DNA from: Phytohabitans aurantiacus
GTDB lineage: Bacteria; Actinomycetota; Actinomycetes; Mycobacteriales; Micromonosporaceae
DNA length: 64,000 nucleotides
NCBI RefSeq assembly: GCF_027923225.1
Contig: NZ_BSDI01000046.1
Coordinates: forward strand, 1-64,000
Direction: 5' to 3'
Shown here: positions 50,980 through 58,881 of the stretch, one piece after another
Layout: each line of letters begins with the position of its first letter
Position numbering within the stretch: the stretch's first letter is position 1
Notes under the pieces: generated by a model
What the model saw: only the letters and a program-made list of their open reading frames with translations
What the model was told of the DNA's origin: nothing
Database searches by the model: none
Made by a program: the position numbers and the translations under genes

Positions 50980-51651
50980 CTAAAGCGCTCGACGCAACCA
51001 ATCCTCGACGCCCGCGACGTGCACCGTCGCCCATGACCGAGCAAGCTCCGGCTCGCGCGCCGCGATCGCCTCGATGATCGCACCGTGCTGCTCGCGGGTC
51101 TTGTCGACGGCACCTTCCTGGGTGAGCCCGCGCCAGATCCGGGCCCGCGTGGTCGGGCCGGACAGGCTGTCGATGAGGGAGCACAGCACACCGTTGCCGG
51201 CACCGGCGGCGATCCGCCGGTGGAACTCCAGGTCGTTGGCGACCAGCTCGTCGATCGTCGGGGCGTCGCCGAGGGCGGCATGGATCGCGCGGAGGGAGGC
51301 GATGTCCGCGTCGGTCATCCGCCGCGCCGCGAGGGCGCTCGCCGCCGGTTCCAGGATCCGGCGTACCTCGAAGAACTCGAGCACGGTGTCGTCGCGGTGG
51401 AAGTCGACGACGAAGCTCAACGCGTCGAGCAGCAGCCCCGGCGCGAGGCTCGTGACGTACGTGCCGTCGCCCTGCCGCACGTCGAGCACCCGGATCAGCG
51501 ACAGCGCCTTGACGGCCTCTCGCAGCGAGTTGCGGGACAGGCCGAGCCGCTCCGCGAGGTCGGCCTCGCGCGGCAGGCGGTCGCCGGGCCGCAGGTCGCC
51601 GGCCACGATCATGCCCTTGATCTTCTCGATCGCCTCGTCGGTGACCGCCAT
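50980..51651 (-). CDS. GntR-family (FadR/FCD) transcriptional regulator
   Basis: 223 aa. The N-terminal winged helix (LRPGDRLPREADLAERLGLS, then RNSLREAVKAL) is followed by a helical FCD ligand-binding domain with metal-type residues (DLEFHRRIAAGAGN, EQHGAIIEAI). It begins 16 bp after the lactonase stop, with AGGAGG upstream, inside the sugar operon, so it probably controls its own operon. The inducer is likely a pathway sugar acid; that is inferred from context. Confidence 0.9.
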   Translation of the reverse strand: MAVTDEAIEKIKGMIVAGDLRPGDRLPREADLAERLGLSRNSLREAVKALSLIRVLDVRQGDGTYVTSLAPGLLLDALSFVVDFHRDDTVLEFFEVRRILEPAASALAARRMTDADIASLRAIHAALGDAPTIDELVANDLEFHRRIAAGAGNGVLCSLIDSLSGPTTRARIWRGLTQEGAVDKTREQHGAIIEAIAAREPELARSWATVHVAGVEDWLRRAL

Positions 51652-51667
51652 CGCTCGCTCACGCCTC

Positions 51668-52510
51668 CTACGGCAGCCGGTACGTGCGGGTGGCCGTGCC
51701 GCCGAACACCGCCATCTGCTCGCGCGGCGACAGCGCCGGCAGCGCCTCGACGAGCGCGTTCTTCACCCGCGCGTACGAGGCCGCCAGCAGGCACACCGGC
51801 CAGTCTGAGCCGTACATCAGCCGCTGCGGGCCGAAGAGCTCGACCGCGGTCGCCACGTACGGGCGCAGGTCGGCGACCGTCCACTGTCGCCAGTCGGCCT
51901 CGGTGACGAGACCAGACAGCTTGGCGGTCGCGTTCGGTGCGGTGGCGAGCTCCGCCAGCGCCCCGGCCCACGCCGCGTGCTCACCGGCGCGGATCCGCGG
52001 TTTCGCCAGGTGGTCGAGCACGAAGCGCAGCTCCGGCACGTCGCGGGCGGCCCGCGCCGCCGCGGGCAGCTGGTCGTCCCGGATCACCAGGTCGAACGCC
52101 AGGCCGGTGCCGGCGATGGTGTGCAGCCCGCGACGCACGTCAGGCCGGTCCAGATAGTCGGGATCGGCCTCGCCCTGGATCTGCGGCCGGACGCCGACCA
52201 GCAGGTCGCCGCCGGGCAGAGCGCGATAGCCGGCGAGCGTGTCGGCCAGCGCCGGGTCGGTCGGATCGACCCACGCGACCACGCCGGCGATCTGCGGCGT
52301 CTCCTTCGCGTACGCCAGCAGCAGCCCCGCCTCGGCGGTGTCGCACCGTCCACCCTCGACCAGTACCGTGCGCTCCACACCGGACTCGGTAAGCACGGTC
52401 TGGAGGTCCGCCGGTGTGAAGGAGCGCCGGATGGGCGCCAGCTCGGGCGCGTCCAGCCACGTGTACCCCTGCCCGGTGCGCCAGAGGTGATGGTGCGCGT
52501 CGACGATCAT
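51668..52510 (-). CDS. L-fucono-/L-rhamnono-lactonase-type amidohydrolase
   Basis: 280 aa, amidohydrolase_2 family. MIVDAHHHLWRTGQGYTWLD is the metal-binding N-terminus (HxH); VDPTDPALADTL, RFVLDHLAKPRI (His) and LMYGSDWPVCLL (Asp) complete the site. This pattern is typical of lactonases that open L-fucono-1,5-lactone or L-rhamnono-lactone. It overlaps the upstream aldo/keto reductase stop as ATGA and precedes the regulator. In the pathway it acts after the dehydrogenase and before the (absent) dehydratase. Confidence 0.85.
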   Translation of the reverse strand: MIVDAHHHLWRTGQGYTWLDAPELAPIRRSFTPADLQTVLTESGVERTVLVEGGRCDTAEAGLLLAYAKETPQIAGVVAWVDPTDPALADTLAGYRALPGGDLLVGVRPQIQGEADPDYLDRPDVRRGLHTIAGTGLAFDLVIRDDQLPAAARAARDVPELRFVLDHLAKPRIRAGEHAAWAGALAELATAPNATAKLSGLVTEADWRQWTVADLRPYVATAVELFGPQRLMYGSDWPVCLLAASYARVKNALVEALPALSPREQMAVFGGTATRTYRLP

Positions 52511-53490
52511 CGGATACCCGAAGGCTGCGGGACCGGTGCGTCGGCGCGCAACAGGCCGGCGGCGACCAGCTCCGCCCACAGGTCGGCCGGCGGCGGTGGC
52601 GCCGCGATCAGCGCGGCGTTGCGCTTGACCTGGTCGGGGCTCTCCGCGCCGACCACGACGGTGGCCACCGCGGGATGCGCGGCGGCGAACGCCATCGCGG
52701 CGGCCGGCAGCGACGTTCCGTGCCGGGCACAGACCTCGGCGATGGCCCGCGCCTTATCCACCACAGTGGACGGCGCGTCGCCGTACTCGTAGTGCAGCCC
52801 GTCGTGCGGCCGGTCCACGGCCAACAGTCCACTGTTGAACACACCCACGTTGACGACTCCGATCCCCTTGCGCCGGCACTCGGGCAGCAGCGCGTCGAGC
52901 GCCGGTTGCTCCAGCAGCGTGTACCGGCCAGCCACCATCACGGCGTCCACATCGGTCTCCATGGCGAACCGCCGCAGCACGTCCACCTGCTTCGAGCCCA
53001 CCCCGATCGCCCGCACGACGCCCTGCCGGCGCAGGTCATGCAGCACCGGGTAGGCGCGGCGCAGCGCCGTCTCCTGATGATCCTCCGGATCGTGGATGAG
53101 CGCCAGGTCGATCCGGTCCAGGCCCAGCCGGTGCAGGCTGTCCGACAGCGACCGCCGCACCCCGTCCGCGCTGAAGTCCCAGACTCTCTGATGGGTGGCC
53201 GGCACGTCGAACCCTTCGGGGTCACGCGCCCCGCCACTGTCCGGAGTGGGCACCAGCAGCCGTCCCACCTTGGTACTGACCGTGAACTCGTGGCGAGGGC
53301 GCGCCCGCAGCGCGGCGCCAAGCCTGCGCTCGGACACGCCCAGGCCGTAGTGCGGCGCCGTGTCGAAGTACCGCACCCCGGCGTCCCACGCCGCCGCCAC
53401 GGTGGCCGCCGCGACGTCGTCCTCGATGGCGGTGTAGAGGTTGCCCAGCTGCGCGCAGCCCAGGCCCCACCGTCCGAAGGGGAGCTTCAT
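52507..53490 (-). CDS. L-fucose dehydrogenase-like aldo/keto reductase
   Basis: 327 aa. It has the hallmark opening GLGCAQLGNLYTAI of the D-threo-aldose/L-fucose 1-dehydrogenase group, then RYFDTAPHYGLGVSERRLGA (catalytic Asp and Tyr), FTVSTKVGRLLVP (Lys) and DLALIHDPEDH (His). It oxidises an L-sugar at C1 to its lactone with NAD(P). Overlaps the mutarotase stop as ATGA. L-fucose is the favoured substrate by family resemblance; L-rhamnose is not excluded. Confidence 0.85.
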   Translation of the reverse strand: MKLPFGRWGLGCAQLGNLYTAIEDDVAAATVAAAWDAGVRYFDTAPHYGLGVSERRLGAALRARPRHEFTVSTKVGRLLVPTPDSGGARDPEGFDVPATHQRVWDFSADGVRRSLSDSLHRLGLDRIDLALIHDPEDHQETALRRAYPVLHDLRRQGVVRAIGVGSKQVDVLRRFAMETDVDAVMVAGRYTLLEQPALDALLPECRRKGIGVVNVGVFNSGLLAVDRPHDGLHYEYGDAPSTVVDKARAIAEVCARHGTSLPAAAMAFAAAHPAVATVVVGAESPDQVKRNAALIAAPPPPADLWAELVAAGLLRADAPVPQPSGIR

Positions 53491-53798
53491 GGCAGCTCCC
53501 AGACCAGCGGCACGCCGGAATCGTCGCCGGAGTAGTCGTCTTCGACCTCCAGCAGCTCCGCCATCCGGGCCTGCCACGGCACGTTGGCCGGATGGTCGCG
53601 CAACGCGGCCCGCATGGCCTTGTAGTCGTCGACCTCCACCACGTGAAAGAGGTCACGGCCGGAGCGCCAGATCCGCCAGGTGTGCACGCCGGCGGCGCGC
53701 AGCGCGGCGTCCAGCTCCTCCGGGATGGTGGCGTGTACCCGGTCGTAGTCGCCTTCCTTGCCCGGCTTGAGTCTGGTGTGCAGCGCGATCCGCTCCAT
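53487..53798 (-). CDS. L-rhamnose/L-fucose mutarotase (RhaM-like)
   Basis: 103 aa, the usual length for RhaM-type dimeric alpha/beta barrel mutarotases. IALHTRLKPGKEGDYDRVHA carries the conserved His; TWRIWRSGRDLFHVVEVDDY carries the substrate-contact residues; VPWQARMAELLEVEDD follows. It interconverts sugar anomers so the dehydrogenase receives the beta form. GGGAGG lies 6 nt before the ATG. Confidence 0.88.
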   Translation of the reverse strand: MERIALHTRLKPGKEGDYDRVHATIPEELDAALRAAGVHTWRIWRSGRDLFHVVEVDDYKAMRAALRDHPANVPWQARMAELLEVEDDYSGDDSGVPLVWELP

Positions 53799-53817
53799 TG
53801 CGGTCCTCCCGGGAGGG

Positions 53818-54579
53818 TCAGGGCTGGCGCATCCGCAGGCCCTGCATGCCGCCGTCGACGGCGAGCACGGTGCCCGTGGTAGCGCCGGCCAGCGGGCTGG
53901 CGAGGTACGCGATAGCGGCCGCCACCTCGTCGGGGCTCACCAGCCGTCCGGTGGGCTGGCGAGCCTCCAGCGCGGCCAGTTCGGCGGCTGGGTCGGGTGC
54001 GGCGGCAAGCAGCCGGCGTACCCAGGGAGTGTCCACTGTGCCCGGATTGACGCAGCATACCCGGACGCCTTCGCGGACATGGTCGGCGGCCATCGCCAGC
54101 GTCAGCGACTGCACCGCGCCCTTGGTGGCGCTGTACAGGGCACGCTGCGGCAGTCCGGCGGTGGCCGCGATCGAGCAGGTGTTGACGATGGCGGCGTGCT
54201 CCGAGGCGCGCAGGTGCGGCAGGGCGGCGCGGCTCACCCGTACGAGGCCGACGACGTTGACGTCGAAGACTCGGTGCCACTCGTCGTCCGGATTGGACTC
54301 CACTGTGCCCAGAGCGCCGATGCCGGCGTTGTTGACGAGCACGTCGAGGCCACCGAGCATCTCGACGGCGGCCGCGACCGCGGCGCGTACCGAGGAATCG
54401 TCTGCCACGTCGGCGGTGAAGCCGGCCAGCGGTGCCGGCAGCCCGTCTGGTTTGAGGTCGAGGCACGCCACCCGGGCACCGCGCTTCGCGAGAAGCACGG
54501 CGGTGGCCAAGCCGATGCCCGACGCCCCGCCGGTGACGATCGCCTTGAGCCCCGCGAAGTCCGCGCCAGATGCGGTCAT
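53818..54579 (-). CDS. SDR, probable 2-keto-3-deoxy-sugar-acid dehydrogenase
   Basis: 253 aa, classical SDR. Cofactor motif AIVTGGASGIGLATAVLL; Asp in ACLDLKPDG suggests NAD; DVLVNNAGIGALG; active-site NTCSIAATAGLPQRALYSAT ends just before the Lys (Ser, Tyr, Lys present). In the non-phosphorylating L-fucose/L-rhamnose routes an SDR oxidises the 2-keto-3-deoxy acid to the 2,4-diketo acid, which the neighbouring FAH-family enzyme cleaves. The ATG overlaps the FAH stop. Function is assigned by context. Confidence 0.85.
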   Translation of the reverse strand: MTASGADFAGLKAIVTGGASGIGLATAVLLAKRGARVACLDLKPDGLPAPLAGFTADVADDSSVRAAVAAAVEMLGGLDVLVNNAGIGALGTVESNPDDEWHRVFDVNVVGLVRVSRAALPHLRASEHAAIVNTCSIAATAGLPQRALYSATKGAVQSLTLAMAADHVREGVRVCCVNPGTVDTPWVRRLLAAAPDPAAELAALEARQPTGRLVSPDEVAAAIAYLASPLAGATTGTVLAVDGGMQGLRMRQP

Positions 54580-55427
54580 GCTGCCCCGATCTCCTGGCGT
54601 TGGCGGCCCAGGCCGTCGACCTCGAGTTCGACGACGTCGCCGGCGCGCAGGTACGGTTTGGGCTCGGGCTGGCCGAGCGCCACGCCCGCCGGTGTGCCCG
54701 TGTTGATGAGGTCGCCGGGGTAGAGCACCATGAACTGGCTCAGGTACCGGACGATCTCGGCCACTCCGAAGATCATGTCCTTGGCGCTGCCGTTCTGCCG
54801 TGCCTCGCCGTTGACCCACAGCCGGAGCCCGAGGGCTTGCGGATCGGGCACCTCGTCCGCGGTGACCAACCACGGGCCCAGCGGGTTGAAGGTCTCGCAG
54901 GACTTACCCTTGTCCCACTGCCCGCCGCGTTCGAGCTGAAACTCCCGCTCGGAGACGTCGTGCGACACCGCGTATCCGCCGACGCAGGCCAGCGCGTCCG
55001 CGTGGGACTCCAGATACCGGGCGGTGTGGCCGATGACGACGGCGAGCTCCACCTCCCAGTCCGTCTTCGTGCTGCCGCGCGGCACCAGCACCTGATCGTA
55101 TGGTCCGATGACTGTGTCGGCGGCCTTCATGAACACGACCGGCTCGGCCGGCACCGGCAAATCACTCTCGGCGGCGTGGTCGCGATAGTTCAGCCCGATG
55201 CACACGATCTTGCCCGGACGCAGCGGAGGGCCGATGCGCAGCCCCTCGGGGTCGAGCACCGGCAGATCGCCACCGGCCAGCGCGGCGGCGACGCGGTGGG
55301 GTCCGGACCCGGAGAGAAAGGTGCCATCGATGTCCAGCACGACGCCGGACAGATCACGCAGGCGACCCTCGTCGTCCAGTGCGGCGGGGCGCTCGGCGCC
55401 AGGTTGTCCGACCCTCAACAACTTCAT
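54576..55427 (-). CDS. FAH-family hydrolase (2,4-diketo-3-deoxy sugar acid hydrolase type)
   Basis: 283 aa. The fumarylacetoacetate hydrolase fold: KIVCIGLNYRDHAAESDLPV, EPVVFMKAADTVIGPYD, DWEVELAVVIG (metal Glu), GQWDKGKSCETFNPLGPW and NTGTPAGVALGQPEP. Such enzymes cleave 2,4-diketo-3-deoxy-L-fuconate or -rhamnonate into pyruvate and L-lactate. It is the first gene of the leftward operon; ATG 55427 directly follows a small palindrome (55428-55438). Confidence 0.88.
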   Translation of the reverse strand: MKLLRVGQPGAERPAALDDEGRLRDLSGVVLDIDGTFLSGSGPHRVAAALAGGDLPVLDPEGLRIGPPLRPGKIVCIGLNYRDHAAESDLPVPAEPVVFMKAADTVIGPYDQVLVPRGSTKTDWEVELAVVIGHTARYLESHADALACVGGYAVSHDVSEREFQLERGGQWDKGKSCETFNPLGPWLVTADEVPDPQALGLRLWVNGEARQNGSAKDMIFGVAEIVRYLSQFMVLYPGDLINTGTPAGVALGQPEPKPYLRAGDVVELEVDGLGRQRQEIGAA

Positions 55428-55438
55428 ACATCGGATGT
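55428..55438. promoter_or_regulatory. Candidate GntR operator palindrome
   Basis: ACATCGGATGT is a perfect 5-1-5 palindrome abutting the start codon of the first sugar-operon gene, where a repressor could block transcription or initiation. The operon encodes a FadR-type regulator. Only one copy was noticed, so assignment is tentative. Confidence 0.3.
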
Positions 55439-55486
55439 CTACCAGCACTGACCGTTACTGACAACACCCGTGTGAGATGATCCGGC

Positions 55487-56722
55487 GTGTCCGACGCACG
55501 GTCTCGCCCAGCGCTCCCCGGCCGCCCGTGGTACCGGCCGATGGTCGCCCGCCACGCCAACGAGCCGCACCGGGTCGCCACCCCGCTCGAGCTCTTCTTC
55601 GACCTGTGTTTCGTGGTCGCGGTCGCTCAGGCGGCCGCCGCGCTGCACCACGACATCGCCGAGGACCATATCGCGCACTCGGTGCCCGCCTATCTCGCGG
55701 TGTTCTTCGCGATCTGGTGGGCCTGGATGAACTTCACCTGGTTCGCCTCGGCGTACGACACCGACGACGTCATCTACCGCGTCACCACGCTCGTGCAGAT
55801 CACCGGCGCACTGGTACTGGCGGCCGGAGTGCCCCGAGCATTCGCCGACAATGACCTGACCGTGATCACGTACGGATACGTGATCATGCGCATGGCAATG
55901 GCGGTGCAATGGCTGCGTGCCGGTCAGGCCGATCCGGAGCGCCGCACGTGCGCCCGCCGGTACGCGCTCGGCATCAGCCTGCTCCTGCTGGGCTGGCTGG
56001 GCCGCCTGTGGCTCCCCGACGAGCTCGCCGTGGTCGCCCAGGTGCTGCTGGTGGTGCTGGAGCTGGCGGTGCCGATCTGGGCCGAGCGCGCCGGCCGCAC
56101 CACCTGGCATCCGCATCACATCGCCGAGCGGTACGGCCTCTTCGCGATCATCGTGCTCGGCGAGTCGGTGCTCGCGGCGAGCATCGCGGTGCAATCCGCC
56201 GTCGACACGCACGGCGGTGACATCGGATTGCTCTCGGTCGCCGCCGCCGGCGCTGTCATCGTGTTCGCGATGTGGTGGCTGTACTTCGACCGCCCGGCCC
56301 GCGACCTGCTCGACTCGCTGCGGATCGCGATCGTCTGGGGGTACGGGCACTTCCTGGTCTTCGCGTCGGCGGCGGCAGTCGGCGCGGGAATCGCGGTGGC
56401 CGTCGACGTCGAGACCCATACCGCGCACGTGGGCGAGGTCGCCGCCGGGTACGCGCTGGCCGTCCCGGTCGCGGTGTACCTGGTCAGCGTGTGGGCGCTG
56501 CACATCTGGCCCCAGCAGCCAGGGCCGGCGACGATCGCCTACCCGACGGCGGCCGCACTCGTGCTGCTCACGCCGCTCACCCCGGTGTCAGTTCACCTGA
56601 CGGCGGGGCTGCTGGTGGCGCTGGTGGTCGCCACGGTGGTGACCACTCGCGTCCGGTCGGTCCCAGAGCCGGGCGGCGGCGGCAGCGTCGACGGTCGTCC
56701 AGCCGTGCTGGCGCAGGAGTAG
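55487..56722 (+). CDS. Low temperature requirement protein A (LtrA) family
   Basis: A 411-aa polytopic membrane protein with about ten hydrophobic segments. The family hallmark at the start is VATPLELFFDLCFVVAVAQA, then ALHHD and FFAIWWAWMNFTWFASAYDT, HIAERYGLFAIIVLGESVLA, and WWLYFDRPARDLL. The molecular function of LtrA proteins is unknown. GTG start, divergent from the sugar operon by about 60 bp. Its 3' end overlaps a small convergent ORF. Confidence 0.9.
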   Translation: MSDARSRPALPGRPWYRPMVARHANEPHRVATPLELFFDLCFVVAVAQAAAALHHDIAEDHIAHSVPAYLAVFFAIWWAWMNFTWFASAYDTDDVIYRVTTLVQITGALVLAAGVPRAFADNDLTVITYGYVIMRMAMAVQWLRAGQADPERRTCARRYALGISLLLLGWLGRLWLPDELAVVAQVLLVVLELAVPIWAERAGRTTWHPHHIAERYGLFAIIVLGESVLAASIAVQSAVDTHGGDIGLLSVAAAGAVIVFAMWWLYFDRPARDLLDSLRIAIVWGYGHFLVFASAAAVGAGIAVAVDVETHTAHVGEVAAGYALAVPVAVYLVSVWALHIWPQQPGPATIAYPTAAALVLLTPLTPVSVHLTAGLLVALVVATVVTTRVRSVPEPGGGGSVDGRPAVLAQE

Positions 56723-56878
56723 CGCCTCGGCGATCCGCCAGAGCATGGCGTCGACCTCGTCCAGGTCGGCTTCGCCGAGGTCGGGGCGGCGCCGGGCGAG
56801 CCTCGCGCGCTCCTCGCCCACGATGAGGTGCGCGCGGTACGTGAGGTCGCCCTGCAGCCGCTCCCGATCACTCAGCAC
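56588..56878 (-). CDS. Small hypothetical protein at kynurenine operon end
   Basis: 96 aa from GTG 56878. Residues 1-73 look like a genuine helical protein (LTYRAHLIVGEERARLARRR, DEVDAMLWRIAEALLLRQHG). The last ~45 codons overlap the LtrA gene on the other strand and are His/Arg-rich, so a shorter functional part is possible. It follows the ACMS decarboxylase by 31 bp on the same strand and may be the eighth gene of the operon. No ribosome site; TAGTAT lies about 22 bp upstream. Family not recognised. Confidence 0.45.
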   Translation of the reverse strand: MLSDRERLQGDLTYRAHLIVGEERARLARRRPDLGEADLDEVDAMLWRIAEALLLRQHGWTTVDAAAAARLWDRPDASGHHRGDHQRHQQPRRQVN

Positions 56879-56909
56879 ACGTACACTGTAATACTACCAG
56901 GCGTAGTAG

Positions 56910-57944
56910 TCACGGCCCCCAAGGGAACCTGGGCGCCGGATCGCGCAGTTGACCGAGGAACCGGAGGGCATTGCCTCCGAGCAATGCGGAGCGTTGCTCG
57001 GAGCTGAGAAAGTCGGCCTTGCGGATCACCTCGCCCGCCGGGCGTTCGCCCAACGGGTACGGGTAGTCGCTGCCGAGGAGCACGCGCTCGTCCCCCATCA
57101 CCGTCACCAGCAGCCGCAGGGCGACCGGGTCGAAGACGACGCTGTCGACGTAGAAGCGGTCGACGTAGTGGCTCGGTGGGTGCGCCGACCGGCCCCGCAC
57201 CACGTCGCCGCGGCGGTGCCAGGCGTTGTCGGCGCGCCCCAGCCAGTACGGGAAGCTGCCCCCGCCGTGCGCGAAGCAGATCCGGAGCGACGGCGGTACC
57301 TCGTCGAAGACACCGCCGAGCACCATCGCGAGCAGCGACAGGTGCGTCTCGGCCGGCATGCCCGCGAGCCAGCGGGCCATCCACCGGTCGATGCGCCGGC
57401 CGTCCGGCATGTCCCACGGGTGTACGAAGACCGGCGCGCCCACCTCGGCGCAGTGCCGCAGGAACGCCACGATGCCCGGGTCGTCGAGGTCGCGGTCGCC
57501 GACGTGGTTGCCGATTTCGACGCCCGCGTGCCCGGCGGCGAGGCAGCGGTCGAGTTCGGCGCAGGCGGCGTCGGGGTCCTGCAGCGGGACCTGGCAGAAC
57601 GGTACGAGGCGGCCCTCGCCGACCGCCGCGCACTCCAGGGTCAGGTCGTTGAAGATCCGCGCCACCTTGACCGCCTGGTCGGCGGGGCGCTCGTACGAGA
57701 AGAAGACCGGGGTCGGCGACACGACCTGCACGTCGACGCCGTCGGCGTCCATGTCGGCGAACCGGGTCGGCGCGTCCCAGCACGCCGCGCCGATCGGCCG
57801 GAACTCCGTCGAGCCGATCATGATCATGGCGTCGCGCTCGGAGTCGACGCGCAGCGTGGGCCAGCCCTCGCCGCCGCACTCGACGGCGAGGTCGGGCCAG
57901 CCCTTGGGTACGACGTGCGTGTGCACGTCGACGACTCGGGTCAC
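56910..57944 (-). CDS. nbaD: 2-amino-3-carboxymuconate-6-semialdehyde decarboxylase
   Basis: 344 aa, amidohydrolase_2 family. VVDVHTHVVPKGWPDLAV (HxH metal site), VQVVSPTPVFFSYE, FVHPWDMPDGRR (His), LRICFAHGGGSFPYWLGRAD and LLGSDYPYPLGE (Asp). These match ACMSD, which decarboxylates the unstable product of 3-hydroxyanthranilate oxidation and steers carbon away from quinolinate/NAD. GTG 57944 follows the dioxygenase stop after 2 bp; AAAGG within the dioxygenase end serves as ribosome site. Confidence 0.9.
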   Translation of the reverse strand: MTRVVDVHTHVVPKGWPDLAVECGGEGWPTLRVDSERDAMIMIGSTEFRPIGAACWDAPTRFADMDADGVDVQVVSPTPVFFSYERPADQAVKVARIFNDLTLECAAVGEGRLVPFCQVPLQDPDAACAELDRCLAAGHAGVEIGNHVGDRDLDDPGIVAFLRHCAEVGAPVFVHPWDMPDGRRIDRWMARWLAGMPAETHLSLLAMVLGGVFDEVPPSLRICFAHGGGSFPYWLGRADNAWHRRGDVVRGRSAHPPSHYVDRFYVDSVVFDPVALRLLVTVMGDERVLLGSDYPYPLGERPAGEVIRKADFLSSEQRSALLGGNALRFLGQLRDPAPRFPWGP

Positions 57945-57946
57945 CG

Positions 57947-58471
57947 TCAGCCTTTGCCGGGGTGCAGTGTGCCGCACTTCTCGCAGGTGCGGGCCTGCTC
58001 GTCGGCGTAGAACGCGCCGAACACCGGCGGCAGGTCGGTGACGATGTCGCGAACCTGCAGCTCGACCTCGTGCACGAGGTTGCCGCACTCGGGGCAGTAC
58101 CACTGGAACTTCTCCAGCGTGCCCTCCTCGCGTACCCGCTCGACGACAAGGCCGACCGAGCCGACCTCGGGGCGCTGTGGCGAGTGCGGCATGTTGCCCG
58201 GAAGCACCCACATCTGACCCTCGCCGACATGCACCGTGTCAGGCCCGTCGGGTGTCATGACGTTGAGGTGCATATTGCCCTTGATCTGGTAGAAGAACTC
58301 CTCGTACGGGTCGACGTGGAAGTCCGTGCGCTGGTTGGGCCCACCGACGACCATCACGATGAAGTCGGCTCCGGTCGGGAAGAGCTGCTTGTTGCCCACG
58401 GGCGGCTTGAGCAGGTGCTGGTTCTCAGCCAGCCAGTCCGGGAAGTTCACCGGCTGCGCGACGTCGGTCAT
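57947..58471 (-). CDS. nbaC: 3-hydroxyanthranilate 3,4-dioxygenase
   Basis: 174 aa, cupin. It opens the ring of 3-hydroxyanthranilate with O2. Iron ligands lie in RTDFHVDPYEEFFYQIKG (His and Glu) and in VLPGNMPHSPQRPE (second His). The C-terminal rubredoxin-like iron site of bacterial enzymes is present: YCPECGNLVHE and CEKCGTLHPGKG. AGGAGG lies 7 nt before ATG 58471. Confidence 0.95.
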   Translation of the reverse strand: MTDVAQPVNFPDWLAENQHLLKPPVGNKQLFPTGADFIVMVVGGPNQRTDFHVDPYEEFFYQIKGNMHLNVMTPDGPDTVHVGEGQMWVLPGNMPHSPQRPEVGSVGLVVERVREEGTLEKFQWYCPECGNLVHEVELQVRDIVTDLPPVFGAFYADEQARTCEKCGTLHPGKG

Positions 58472-58482
58472 GGCCAAACCTC

Positions 58483-58881
58483 CTACGGTAGAAGTGCGAC
58501 CGCCTGCATCTCGATCAGCAGGTGCGGGTGCGGCAACTGGTGCACGGCGACCGTGGTGCGCGCCGGACCGGTCTCGTCGAAGTATTCGCCGTACACCTCG
58601 TTGTAGCCGCCGAAGTCGTTCATGTTCACCAGATACGTGGTCACCTGGGTCAGGTCGGTGAGGTCGGCGCCCACCGCCCGCAGGATGTCGCGGACGTTCT
58701 CGATGACCGCCCGCGTCTGCTCGCGAATGTCCAGTGTGGTCGTTCCCATCTCGTCCGCGCTGGCGCCCGCGATCGAGCCGTCGGGGCGGCGGCTCGACGT
58801 ACCGGAGACGAACGCGAAGCCGCCCGCGACCTTCACGTGCGGGAAGCGGCCACGGGGACGCGCCTTGCCAGCCACGATCAT
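58483..58881 (-). CDS. RidA-family 2-aminomuconate deaminase
   Basis: 132 aa, YjgF/YER057c/UK114 fold. GGFAFVSGTSSRRPDGSIAG, TRAVIENVRDILRAVGADLT, DLTQVTTYLVNMNDF and GPARTTVAVHQLPHPHLLIE are typical. Between the semialdehyde dehydrogenase and the dioxygenase it fits the RidA-like 2-aminomuconate deaminase (NbaF/AmnD role) of the tryptophan-to-muconate route. ATGA overlap with the dehydrogenase stop. Confidence 0.85.
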   Translation of the reverse strand: MIVAGKARPRGRFPHVKVAGGFAFVSGTSSRRPDGSIAGASADEMGTTTLDIREQTRAVIENVRDILRAVGADLTDLTQVTTYLVNMNDFGGYNEVYGEYFDETGPARTTVAVHQLPHPHLLIEMQAVALLP

